A DNA stretch of 64,000 bases from Rhipicephalus microplus (taxonomy: Eukaryota > Arthropoda > Arachnida > Ixodida > Ixodidae), in NCBI RefSeq assembly GCF_043290135.1, contig NC_134710.1:14399321-14463320 (forward strand), read 5' to 3'. This document shows, piece by piece, positions 47,711 to 56,501 of the stretch (the stretch's first letter is position 1; each line of letters starts with the position of its first letter). A program made the translations under genes and the position numbers. The notes under the pieces were generated by a model, which searched no databases, was not told the origin of the DNA, and saw nothing but the letters and a program-made list of their open reading frames with translations.

Positions 47711-48261
47711 GTACATTTATTTATTTTCAAATACGGCTGCTCATTGTGAGGCTACTGCAAAAGTGGCGTACATATATACAAAATGAAAGGATTTAAACAG
47801 TAATATCACATTAAGTGTGCCAAGGTAAACAAATATCACTACCCGTGAGTGCACCCCTGTAATAAATGAGAGAAATAGGACATTATTATAATACAAGTGC
47901 CTCCAAAGAGTCAGACACACTGGTATTAGGAATCAAACCAAGTAGATCAATCCAGTGTCTGATAACTTTATTTGAATGTGTTAGAGAGCTCTACAAATGA
48001 CTTCTAAGCTGGGTGGTGATTGCAGATCAGTGCTGTGTTGAAGACTTCAGCACTTTGCTGGTAGTTTAAATATCCTTTAACATCTACAAAATGCATCTGA
48101 CACTTCTTGATGAGACAGACATCGGTTTTGAGATTACAGCCAAGCACTGTGGCTTTCACATGTCATCAATTGTCAAAATACCCTATAATGCAATTTTTGA
48201 TGGGACAGATACCAATCAAAGGATTGCACTAGAGCACCGTACAGAAGTTTTGGCAAATTTT

Positions 48262-50320
48262 CCAACAGAACTAAACTGAATATGCTTAAGTGCTTGCGTA
48301 TATATAATCCAAGTTAATGCATATACTAAAAAACTGAACAGAAATAAAGGACTCCTTGGAAACACATACAAATATTCAATGTTCGGAGCCATCGAATATT
48401 TTCAGCTCATTACAGTCTGGAGGAACAGATAAATACATGCACAGCTCTGAAAGGTCTCATAAGTCACATGAGGTACTTTTTGCATTTCTTCTATACAAAG
48501 TGCAGTACCATACTAGTGGACCTTCATTCACTCTGTGCATACATGTGGTGATCTTCTCTTCCAACAATCGTGTCATCGTGCAGCCGATTTCAAATCAGGT
48601 ACTTCTCACAAGGTTTTCAGTTATCTGTCCAGCTGTAAACAGAACACGCGTTATGTTATAGTAAACTGTAAAACGACGGAGAAGCGCCATCGTATGCCTA
48701 TAGCTATGAGTATCAGAATGAACTATAAATTAAGAATGTGTGTGTTAGAATGCCTCCAAACAACGTGTGTGCTACTGAGCGTGGCAGAGAAGCAGAAGAA
48801 GCGAGAAGGGAAATAGCAGGCAAAACCAGCAGCACTTAATAATGCAAGTTTCTTTTTCGATCACCACAGCGACGCAAGCTCGAGTTTCTGTCTTGTACAT
48901 GAATGGAAATGAGACCGCTGACAGCTCAATGTGTCACAGTCGCTGGTACCCGACACGAAGTCACATCTCACTGCTACCAACCAGCGCACGCTTGTTATTA
49001 GCTTGGCAACACACGAAAACGATTAGCACCGAAGCCAACGAATGTTTCCGCGTCATACAATTCGCGAATACACTTATATAAGTACGTACGTTTTCACATC
49101 ATGGAAATGTGTTGGCTAGTGCGAGGTTCGCTTTCAGCGATGATGAATACCGATGTTGAAAACAAACACAGTGCAGATAAAAACTCCTACGTATGAACTA
49201 CGCGATATTTCCGGCGTCGTATATGGTGTCTATGTTACGACGGATACTACCGTAGAGTTTTTTCAGCCGATGTGCCTCGCATGTGCTGGTTCATAGGAAC
49301 TAGATGGTAGAGGCCTGCGCTGGATGCAGATGACACCGATCTGAATTGCCTCCGCGGTAGGCGAGGGCTCACGCTCAAACCTTCGAACCTCCGAAGTCTG
49401 TTTCCACTCGTTTTTAGCACAGAAAATCACAGATCACAGCACAGAAACACCGACATGCTCCAGTAGTTTGCACGATGTTTTCGATCGGCTGATGATCGCA
49501 CTCATTTACCGGCGCAAGCACAGCCGGCCGGCATTCGCTGGATTTGTCGGCGTCGCTCGAACTCGGCACGAAACCACGTCACGCTGGTAGCACTCGCAGT
49601 CGTTCGTCGTTTCGTTGTCGTTCTAGATTACGAAGCGGTCATTCAGGAACGTTTGGAGTAGTTCTCATGCTTGCTTTCAGCACTCGGCTGTGCGGAGTGG
49701 TTCTTAAGAGAAAGGAAGAGAAAAGTGAGCCCCGTTATTGTCTGCTTCAGTGAGCGACACCGCCACAGAGCTCACAAAGGGATGGGGGTAAGGAGGGATA
49801 AAAGGGTAGAAGTAAAGGTATAGGAAAGAGGAAGAAGAAGCAACAACAAACTGAGGGGATAGAAGAGACAGGAAAGGTGGAAGAACGGTCACTGGAGTCC
49901 GAGGACGGGGTACACTTGCGAGAGATGTTGTCGGCGTCTGTAGATGGCGTAGAGCAGGTCCAGTAGGTCACAGCTGCGCTGTCACCGAAGACAGCCGGCG
50001 ACAGGAGGTGACGTAGGGCCAGCCCAGTCGGCCAGAGCTACGATGACGCCGAAGGTCGCGAGCGCGCGGAGCGCGCGGGCGCACAACCGGTCGGCACGAA
50101 ATCCAGGGAGCGTCCGCACTCGGCTGTGCCTTCGAAGCGGTGGCCATTAAACACAGCATTCGGAGTCATCGCGGCCTCTGGTTGGTTGGCGCGCGGCCTC
50201 TGGTTGATTGGCGCCGCTGTACGCGTGGTGACGTAGCGTACGCGAGGCGAAATATCAAGCCCCGCTTGATCCCGCGCGCCTGCTTGCGTATGCCCCTCCG
50301 ACGTCGACGCCGAGATGCGC
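48262..50320. other. Interior of the Harbinger-like element, unassigned
   Basis: No domain recognised. A purine-rich GGGATGGGGGTAAGGAGGGA stretch lies at about 49780-49880, and the right end is GC-rich. Confidence 0.4.
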
Positions 50321-50374
50321 ATTTGACGCTTTTGACGCGTAGACGCGAGCGTACGCGTGCCAGTGGTTGGCACT

Positions 50375-50377
50375 TTA
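50375..50377. repeat. TTA target-site duplication, right
   Basis: TTA directly outside the inverted repeat; pairs with 45939-45941. Confidence 0.65.
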
Positions 50378-50977
50378 TGCGCCAGACCTGGCGGCGTCGG
50401 CACATTGCGAGGAGAGAGCGCCGAGTTTGGCCGGCTCAGCAAACGTTCCTCTCCAGCGGGTGCTATTTCTTCGTAACGCGCTCGTGCTGCGGCGTTCACG
50501 TGGTTACCTTGCGTGCATGCGTCGTAGCATTCTGCAGAGAGGAGAGAACATTTTAGAGTGGAAGTTAAAACGAATGTTTGATACAATAGCAGCGATTTAA
50601 TCATTTAGTCGCCGACTGGTTACGGTTTATACACTTGATACTACATCAATGCTGTAGTTTTTTTTCCTGTTAGAGAAAGTGGCGTCAGGTCTTGTTTCTT
50701 CCATTTGATTTCAGGAATATGCCCCACTACTGCGTGCCCCTCTGCACGCCAGATAAAAAAAAAACTTGGGCACGAGACGGCATGCACAGTGGTGGTGTCA
50801 ATGGCTCCGCCGAGGCCTAATTCGCGAGCAGGTGCGGCTATAAAATTCTCTACATTTAATAAAAACTGACAACCCAGCCCAAAAGCTAAATCAGAGTGCC
50901 GCAGTCTGCGCTATCGGGTTACATGAAAATAAATGGGTAACTTTCTTGTTCCTTTCGTGTAACTACCCCTGATTTAG
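50378..50977. other. Unassigned spacer between two transposons
   Basis: No recognised feature. Confidence 0.4.
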
Positions 50978-50985
50978 ATTGTAAC
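50978..50985. repeat. Target-site duplication, left (ATTGTAAC)
   Basis: Identical to 56494-56501 and directly outside the terminal repeat. Confidence 0.9.
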
Positions 50986-51014
50986 CACGGAGGAAGGAAA
51001 GGTAGGAGAGGGCT
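50986..51014 (+). repeat. P-like element terminal inverted repeat (3' end of the gene side)
   Basis: CACGGAGGAAGGAAAGGTA plus GGAGAGGGC; pairs with 56465-56493 with about two mismatches. Confidence 0.88.
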
Positions 51015-51130
51015 TGTCTAGCCGGCGCGCTACGTGAAAAGTGTGGCGGAAATGACATTATGGCGGCCATATTCACTGGGCACAATGGCGGCGTTGCTAT
51101 GGTTACGTGTTGCGCAGTGGAGCTGTTCTA

Positions 51131-52041
51131 GAATTGAGCGGCCGCGGCTGGCGGCGGCATGTGTGCCTCCCCAGGTCTCGTGCTGAGCTGTGGCGGACAA
51201 TGTCTGTGCTCTGCGCCGCGTTATTGGCTACGCAGTTGTCTCCTGGCAGTTACTGTACTCTTGGCAATGTTTACTAAACCTTTCGTTCATCACGAGGCCT
51301 GAACAGTGCGTAGAACGAGCGCATATCCATGTGTCGTGCAGCGGATGACGCGGATGAAGTATTTGAAGCGTTCTGCGAAATCGCGTTGGGCACCATGACG
51401 AAGCGAAATGACGACAAACGACTTGCAGGTCAGTGACGGTTGGGAAGTGCTCCTGCTTGTGACAACGGACGACGCTGTTGAGCTCAGCAAGACGCAATGA
51501 GGACCATGTGCACATACGTAGTTTAGTGTTGTGTGTGTACAGTAACAATTTGCATGTGCGTATTAAAACACCTTTTCTGTTCCGCTTCGTATACTTTTCC
51601 CCAGCATTGAATGTAATCTCAACGTAACAGCAACCGCGTTCAAGTGTCACTAGCACCGTGCTCAAAGTCACCACGGTCGCAGAATGCTGACGCCGGTGAG
51701 TTTCACGCGGAGCACGGACACAGTGGCCGGACGCTGCGTCGGCCGCGTGGCGGAATGCAACCGTAGAAGGCGCACGACCGATCGTGTTGTCTATACAGTT
51801 GCTGAATTAATGACGTGAAAGCACTCGCCGTTGTCAGTGCATCTAGCGCGCGTTCTCTTGTACTTGCTTCGTTGTCGGTTAGCTGTTACTCACTGTTAAT
51901 ACTCGGACGAAATGATTTCGCCAAAGGTCGCGCTGGACCAGAGTGTTAAGCCCCGTTCCATTAGTTTCGGATCGTCACGACACGCGTGCTGCGCAACTCA
52001 CGTGCTTTCCGACCCGGATAGAGAGTCGTGCCTTCTGCTTT
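51131..52041. other. Left arm of the P-like element, unassigned
   Basis: About 0.9 kb with no counterpart in the right arm. A 148-codon minus-strand open frame (51228-51674) has no recognisable domain. It may be element-specific 3' DNA or a later insertion. Confidence 0.4.
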
Positions 52042-52095
52042 ACACCCTCTAGACTTTTAAGGCCTGAAGGCTGCCGCCGTGACGTCACAGAGCGG
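52042..52095 (+). repeat. Internal inverted repeat, left arm
   Basis: CACCCTCTAGACT, then AGGCC.GAAGGCTG and TGACGTCACAG. It matches 56313-56369 in inverse orientation. It may be a subterminal transposase-binding repeat or the end of a nested element. Confidence 0.75.
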
Positions 52096-52766
52096 AGGCG
52101 AAGGCGGCGCCCGGCCGCCGTGGAGGAGTGCCTTCAGCATGCACTGTGAAGTAATGAACAGGCTGTTCCCGCCGCTAAAAAGGAAGTTTACAGCTGCAAA
52201 TATTTATCGACCAGTAAACCTCACCCAATGTAACATTTTCTTCGTTTCAAACCAGCAAAAAAGCGTGTTTGGGAGAAAGAACTAGCAAGCGCACGGAAAT
52301 GTCGTTAGTCAAGCTACCAGCAGTACATTTCCAGCGCGATAGTGAACTCGTACATAGGTATCGTCATCAATTCTTGTCTATCCTTGTTTACGTATCCCAT
52401 AGGTAACAGGATCTTTAGTCTCATTGATATATGCAACAAAAAGCAGCCCGAACGGATAGTTAAGGTCGCATCTCGGAAATAAGTACCTACATGTAAATCA
52501 TTCCGGTCTGTTCAAATGGTTCAAAACAATACTACTCGTACACGAGTGTTAGCATTTGCCATTTAGCAAAAATAAAAGGTTGACTGCTTTCGGGTGTTAA
52601 TGTGAATTTGCGAAACATTTCCCTTCGTGAGTTGCGACTGCCAGCGGGCGATACATTTATGGACAGGCAGTAAATAAATTCCAGAGCAAATCTTACACAG
52701 ATTGCGAGGCATTTAGAATGCTTTATAAATGAGGTTGGGAGACGAATAGCATCTTGTCTGAACAAG

Positions 52767-52820
52767 TTTATTTACAGGCACTTATTTACAGCACATTTAT
52801 TTACAACACACAAGTTTATT
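52767..52820 (-). promoter_or_regulatory. Cluster of poly(A) signals for the P-like transposase
   Basis: AATAAA on the minus strand at 52815-52820, 52796-52801 and 52767-52772, which is 20-75 bases after the final stop codon at 52840. Confidence 0.75.
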
Positions 52821-52839
52821 TACAAAGCCACTTCGACAG

Positions 52840-53421
52840 CTATTTCTTGCTGAGTGTTTGCAACTTTCTCTTTTTTTGTGCGTCAGAATGTGCTTTTAAA
52901 ATGTAATCATTCATTCTTCTGCAGAAGTTTTTGAGCAGAATATTTGTGCTGCACCACAACACATATTTCAGAACTACCTCGCTGGTGTGTCCATCGTCGC
53001 AAGTGTCGAAATCGGACGACTCGTCGTTTGTCAGCAGCTCCACCGTGAGATTTGTAACAACTTGCCGCTGGTTTGAGAGTTTCAAAAACACTTCGTTTTG
53101 TGAAAGTTGCTCCACGACGGCGTAATTATGTGCCACAGCATTCACAACCGACATTGCTGGGTGCACAAGCCCTCCTCGATCCATCGATCTGATGAGGTCG
53201 TAATGCTTGTCAGCAACTGACACTGAAATTTCCTTATTCAGTGTCAGTGCTTCCCTACACTTGTCGGACTTAAGTTTCTTCAAGGCCGCATAGGCTGCAT
53301 ACCCTGCCACATACACCAGTACAGGGATAATGTCTTTCATCTTTGACAGCGTTTCTTCTGTGACAACTACGTTGCAGCCGGGCCCTGAACAGTTAGCTTC
53401 ACTGTCAAGATTCTGCCATTG
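52840..53421 (-). CDS. P-like transposase C-terminal domain, in frame after a TAG
   Basis: Directly after the TAG at 53422-53424 the same frame stays open for 193 codons. It reads QWQNLDSEANCSGPGCN, VVVTEETLSKMKDIIPVLVY, then VAGYAAYAALKKLKSDKCRE, and ends KLQTLSKK with TAG at 52840-52842. VYVAGYAAYAALKKLKSD is the conserved start of the helical C-terminal region of P/THAP9 transposases. The joined length with the stop read through is about 948 codons, close to THAP9-type proteins. Poly(A) signals follow at once. So this is the native C-terminus, cut off by one nonsense codon, by a skipped mini-intron, or reached by readthrough. Confidence 0.85.
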   Translation of the reverse strand, partial: QWQNLDSEANCSGPGCNVVVTEETLSKMKDIIPVLVYVAGYAAYAALKKLKSDKCREALTLNKEISVSVADKHYDLIRSMDRGGLVHPAMSVVNAVAHNYAVVEQLSQNEVFLKLSNQRQVVTNLTVELLTNDESSDFDTCDDGHTSEVVLKYVLWCSTNILLKNFCRRMNDYILKAHSDAQKKRKLQTLSKK

Positions 53422-55533
53422 CTAGTCTGAATCACTGACGCTTACAGTATTGACAACCGTCGGCAGCGTGCTTTGCAAGCGGAGTTTATTTTCACACTCA
53501 TACACTTGCCTTATCGACACATGGTATTGAGCGCCAGCTAGCTGTCTGTATTTGCCGAAACGGTCTTCCAGGCAATCGGTCTGTATTTTGCCAAGCAGCA
53601 CATAGGTAAACTTCAGTTCATCTAAGCAGTACCTGGAAATCTCAATGAGACCTTGCGTAGTCTGGTACAGAGCAGCATGGGTTTCCTTCGTCAGCGTACC
53701 ACTATCGCAACCCTTCGTCCTTTCTTTCCACTCCTCCATCCAGTCCAGAAGGTTGTAGAGGAAATCTACTTTTCTGTCGGAAAGCGAAAACACGGGCTCT
53801 TGAAATTCGTCCCTTAATCTGGCTCCCTTAGACGGGGTCTTCACGTTCACGATCTTCCACCATTTCACCATGATTTCAATGAACGTGGCGGTCCCTTCTA
53901 CATGGCAGAGATTGTTCTTTCCCCCAATTTCACGAACAGCGGGAGGGACAGTATCGTTCAGTACTTGCAAAGCAAGTTTCACATTCTGCTTCTCAAGGTT
54001 TGACGGAAACAGGGCTTTCCGCGACAGCGTGTAAGCATGCCTGAGTAGTTGGCCAACCTCAAGGTTGTACACATCTACAATGGTGCCAAACGATGCCGGC
54101 AGCATACGTCTTTCCGAAGCCGTTTGCTGCTCGAATTCTGGGAAATAGAAGCAGCGTTGGTGATTGCGCTGTTTTATCCAGTTGTTGCGAACGCACTTTA
54201 GAATGTGCACTGGATCAATCACAAAGAATAAAGGCCTTTTGGGATCGCAAGGGTGCGGGTACACGAAAGCTGGCGAATCGCTGGTTAGCGCTGATGAGAA
54301 CTGCTCCATTGCGTTACGGTTCACTCTGTTGTTATCGGTCACAACACAAATGACTTTGTACATGATCTTCTCAAGACCACAGATGACCTCCATGAGCAAT
54401 TTGTGCAAAATATTTCCTGTGGCGCCGCGGAGAGGCACTATGTGAGCAACTTCTTTAAAACTAGAGGCAACGCTCTGCACCATAAAAACCATGGCGCTAG
54501 TAGCAGCCTCGTGGGTGTTCTGCGCAATGCCGGTGATGTTACCGCCCTTGTAATTGAAGAACAGTTTAATGTGGATCTCGTCCACCATGACAGTAACTGC
54601 GCGTTGATGCTCATCCAGGCCAGATATCCTTGTCTTCATGTAACCCAAGAAAGTAGAACTCTTATGTTCTGCCTGTGGATTCATTCCCTGGGAGGAACAT
54701 ATAGACCTGATAGTTACTGGATGTGGCATTGTGATATCACCATAACTACGCATATATTTGTACGCATGTGGCGATATTGTGTACAGGAGGCAACAAAACA
54801 CTGTGAACTCCGGTGAGTACCGCCTCCGCGTCTTGTTTTTAGAAAGCAGCCTCAACTGCTCTGTCAAGAATCGTATTGCGCCGGCGTTGTCCTCTTCCCC
54901 CAGCGGCAATGCACTGAGCAAAAAACAAATGGCTTCAATAATGTCCTCAGTGTGCTCTTTCGATGGTGAGTCCGTGTTGGAGTCCCATGCCTGGACACCG
55001 TCGAGGAATTCCATGACGGCCCTTTTGCTTTCTGCTGTAGCCGGGACGCACAAATCGCGCCCTAACGTTGTTGTCGGCTTCTTCATAAAGTGGAAAGTTG
55101 TTCCCATGTCAGCTTTTACAACAAGCGAATACTTGATCCAAGGAGCTTCGTCTTCCACGATGTGGACTATGACCAGCCGTTCTTTGTTCTCGATGATGTG
55201 CCAGAATGTTGAGTCTCGATTTCTCAAGTGACAAGCTAAATCTCTAATGCAGGCTATTCTGTCGGCCTCTTCTTCGCGGAGAGACGTTTCTGCGGATTCT
55301 GCAATAGCTGCCTGGAGGGCTTCCGCTTCAAACCGCTTCCGCTTCGAGTCCGGGCTTTCTCTGCTCGTGCTCTCTTTTGAGAAATATGATGGGCAGGCCG
55401 GAAATTTCGAAGGCACAGCACCAGGACGAATGCGGGAACTGGGCAAAGGCGCCGTTACCGTACGCCCTGTTCGATCGTCGACGTACGAAGTCTCGTACAT
55501 TATGTCTTCGGGTTGGAAGTGCAGCTCGCAAAC
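53422..55533 (-). CDS. P-like (THAP9-like) transposase exon 2: end of THAP, RNase-H-like catalytic core, to TAG
   Basis: It begins VCELHFQPEDI, completing the THAP C2CH site. The GAVPSKFP motif that closes THAP domains follows, then a coiled-coil/linker. Catalytic-core candidates (numbered on the joined protein) are D369 in VMVDEIHIK, D451 in VVTDNNRVNR and E707 in DCLEDRFGKYR. HILKCVRNNW at about 493-502 is also typical of P/THAP9 transposases. Spacing D-D 82 and D-E 256 fits P-element and THAP9 proteins, whose catalytic core carries a GTP-binding insertion. The protein to the TAG would be 754 residues. Transposase excises and inserts the element in the nucleus. No other lesion seen in 703 codons. 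Confidence 0.9.
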   Translation of the reverse strand, partial: VCELHFQPEDIMYETSYVDDRTGRTVTAPLPSSRIRPGAVPSKFPACPSYFSKESTSRESPDSKRKRFEAEALQAAIAESAETSLREEEADRIACIRDLACHLRNRDSTFWHIIENKERLVIVHIVEDEAPWIKYSLVVKADMGTTFHFMKKPTTTLGRDLCVPATAESKRAVMEFLDGVQAWDSNTDSPSKEHTEDIIEAICFLLSALPLGEEDNAGAIRFLTEQLRLLSKNKTRRRYSPEFTVFCCLLYTISPHAYKYMRSYGDITMPHPVTIRSICSSQGMNPQAEHKSSTFLGYMKTRISGLDEHQRAVTVMVDEIHIKLFFNYKGGNITGIAQNTHEAATSAMVFMVQSVASSFKEVAHIVPLRGATGNILHKLLMEVICGLEKIMYKVICVVTDNNRVNRNAMEQFSSALTSDSPAFVYPHPCDPKRPLFFVIDPVHILKCVRNNWIKQRNHQRCFYFPEFEQQTASERRMLPASFGTIVDVYNLEVGQLLRHAYTLSRKALFPSNLEKQNVKLALQVLNDTVPPAVREIGGKNNLCHVEGTATFIEIMVKWWKIVNVKTPSKGARLRDEFQEPVFSLSDRKVDFLYNLLDWMEEWKERTKGCDSGTLTKETHAALYQTTQGLIEISRYCLDELKFTYVLLGKIQTDCLEDRFGKYRQLAGAQYHVSIRQVYECENKLRLQSTLPTVVNTVSVSDSD

Positions 55534-55670
55534 CTATAAAAAACGAGTCGTACTTTAACTTCAACCTTTCACTGCATAAACTTTTAGTGCCATGGGCTTT
55601 TTGAAGAAGAAATGTTGTGTACTTTTAATTGCAATCTAGAGCACAAAAAAAATTTTGCGGGATAACTCAC
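55534..55670 (-). other. Intron splitting the THAP domain (137 bp)
   Basis: GTGAGT donor at 55670 and TTTATAG acceptor at 55534, phase 0. Removal joins PTQYSR to VCELHFQPEDI, the exact THAP continuation. Confidence 0.9.
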
Positions 55671-55823
55671 CCTGGAATACTGTGTCGGACTGAAGTTCTC
55701 TCGCGGTACAGCGCGCACCCATTTCCTGCACAGTTCCTCGTCGTGGGGAAACCGGAAAACGCGCACCTTGCGTGTCGAGTCATAATTGCCGCGGCACTGC
55801 GGCTCACAACACTTGTACGGCAT
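55671..55823 (-). CDS. P-like transposase exon 1: THAP domain, first half
   Basis: ATG at 55821-55823 in good context (TTCGCCATG) opens MPYKCCEPQCRGNY, then VRVFRFPHDEELCRKWVRAV and SPTQYSR. This is the THAP zinc-finger: Cys pair C-x4-C, the FxFP and W positions, and the PTxYSR block. Exon 1 is 153 nt (51 codons) and ends TCCAGG|GTGAGT in phase 0. The THAP domain binds element DNA near its ends. Confidence 0.9.
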
Positions 55824-56312
55824 GGCGAACTCAGCAGGGTGGTTCTTCAAACTTTATGTTCCACACATCACCACAACACGGCTGATAACCACAATTAAAT
55901 CACAAAATGCACGCAATCTCGAAAGCAATAAAATCACAGCACAACGTGTACGCACGTGCACCCATGTGTGCCGGAAAAAACCTGACATGACCGGTTTGTT
56001 GCGGGACTACTTGTATTCCGCAGTAAAATATAGTGCGCTCTCACTACGACGTTTCACAGATGAATAATATTGTTTTGTTAGAATATCAGTGCTATATGAA
56101 CAATGCTTGAACACCCAGAGAGATAATTGCTTTCCTGTCTTTTTGAAATATCACCACGATCCAGAAAAATTAATTTTTGTTGTACTATGGTGCCGCCATC
56201 TAGTGGGCCGCAATGAAAACTGGCGGAGAAAAATGTTTTCATTGTGTGCTTCCGCGCCCACCACAGCGCCTTGCACCGCTGCCTCCCACGGCGGCGGCGA
56301 CCGCCTACGCCT

Positions 56313-56369
56313 CGTGACGTCACCACACTGTGACGTCAGCAGCCCTCCGGCCTGTAGTCTAGAGGGTGT
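56313..56369 (-). repeat. Internal inverted repeat, right arm
   Basis: On the minus strand ACACCCTCTAGACT, AGGCCGGAGGGCTG and TGACGTCACAG. It lies 124 bp from the right terminus, whereas its partner lies about 1056 bp from the left terminus. Confidence 0.75.
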
Positions 56370-56464
56370 TGGCTTTACATGCGGATGTAAACAAGAGAGG
56401 AGAATTTGCCGAGTCAATATGGCCGACTTCCGGCTTCATCCGGGCTTCGCAACGAGTGACGTCA

Positions 56465-56493
56465 GGGCCTCTCTTACCTTTCCTTCCTCCGTG
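56465..56493 (-). repeat. P-like element terminal inverted repeat (5' end of the gene side)
   Basis: On the minus strand CACGGAGGAAGGAAAGGTA plus AGAGAGGCC; pairs with 50986-51014. Confidence 0.88.
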
Positions 56494-56501
56494 ATTGTAA
56501 C
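56494..56501. repeat. Target-site duplication, right (ATTGTAAC)
   Basis: Identical to 50978-50985. Confidence 0.9.

Larger units (their letters stand above)
45942..50374. mobile_element. Large PIF/Harbinger-like element (non-autonomous) with internal satellite
   Basis: Terminal inverted repeats of about 50 bp (AGTGCCAACCACTGGCACGC and onward) match with roughly three mismatches. Both ends are flanked by TTA (45939-45941 and 50375-50377). A partial internal repeat of the TIR (CCAACTACTGGCACGCGTC) lies at about 46020. The 4433-bp interior has no recognisable nuclease or Myb-like gene. Its main content is a 113-bp tandem array. Assignment rests on TSD and TIR only. Confidence 0.7.
50986..56493 (-). 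mobile_element. P-superfamily (THAP9-like) DNA transposon, near-complete
   Basis: Termini are inverted repeats: CACGGAGGAAGGAAAGGTA at 50986 and the same 19 bases inward from 56493 on the other strand. Similarity continues to about 90 bp (GGCCATATTxACTxGGC). A perfect 8-bp duplication, ATTGTAAC, flanks both sides; 8 bp is the P-element target duplication length. The minus-strand gene inside encodes a THAP domain followed by a P-type transposase with DDE-like residues, one GT-AG intron, and poly(A) signals after the second stop. A single TAG interrupts the frame. A second inverted repeat pair lies inside (52042 and 56368). Confidence 0.88.

Noticed and set aside
47484..47786. 100-codon plus-strand frame over the 113-bp array
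   Set aside because: Array period is not a multiple of three and the peptide does not repeat; incidental.
50038..50604. 188-codon minus-strand frame near the Harbinger-like right end
   Set aside because: Crosses the TIR and target duplication and is Arg/Pro/Ala-rich from GC-rich repeat DNA; no domain.
53405..53454. A 33-nt mini-intron (GTAAGC...GGCAG) removing the TAG of the P-like transposase in frame
   Set aside because: Far below the usual minimal intron length. An 88-nt alternative ending in CACAG breaks the frame. Kept only as a point to test with RNA-seq.
54093..55231. Plus-strand frames opposite the P-like transposase
   Set aside because: Shadows of the minus-strand coding exon; no domains.
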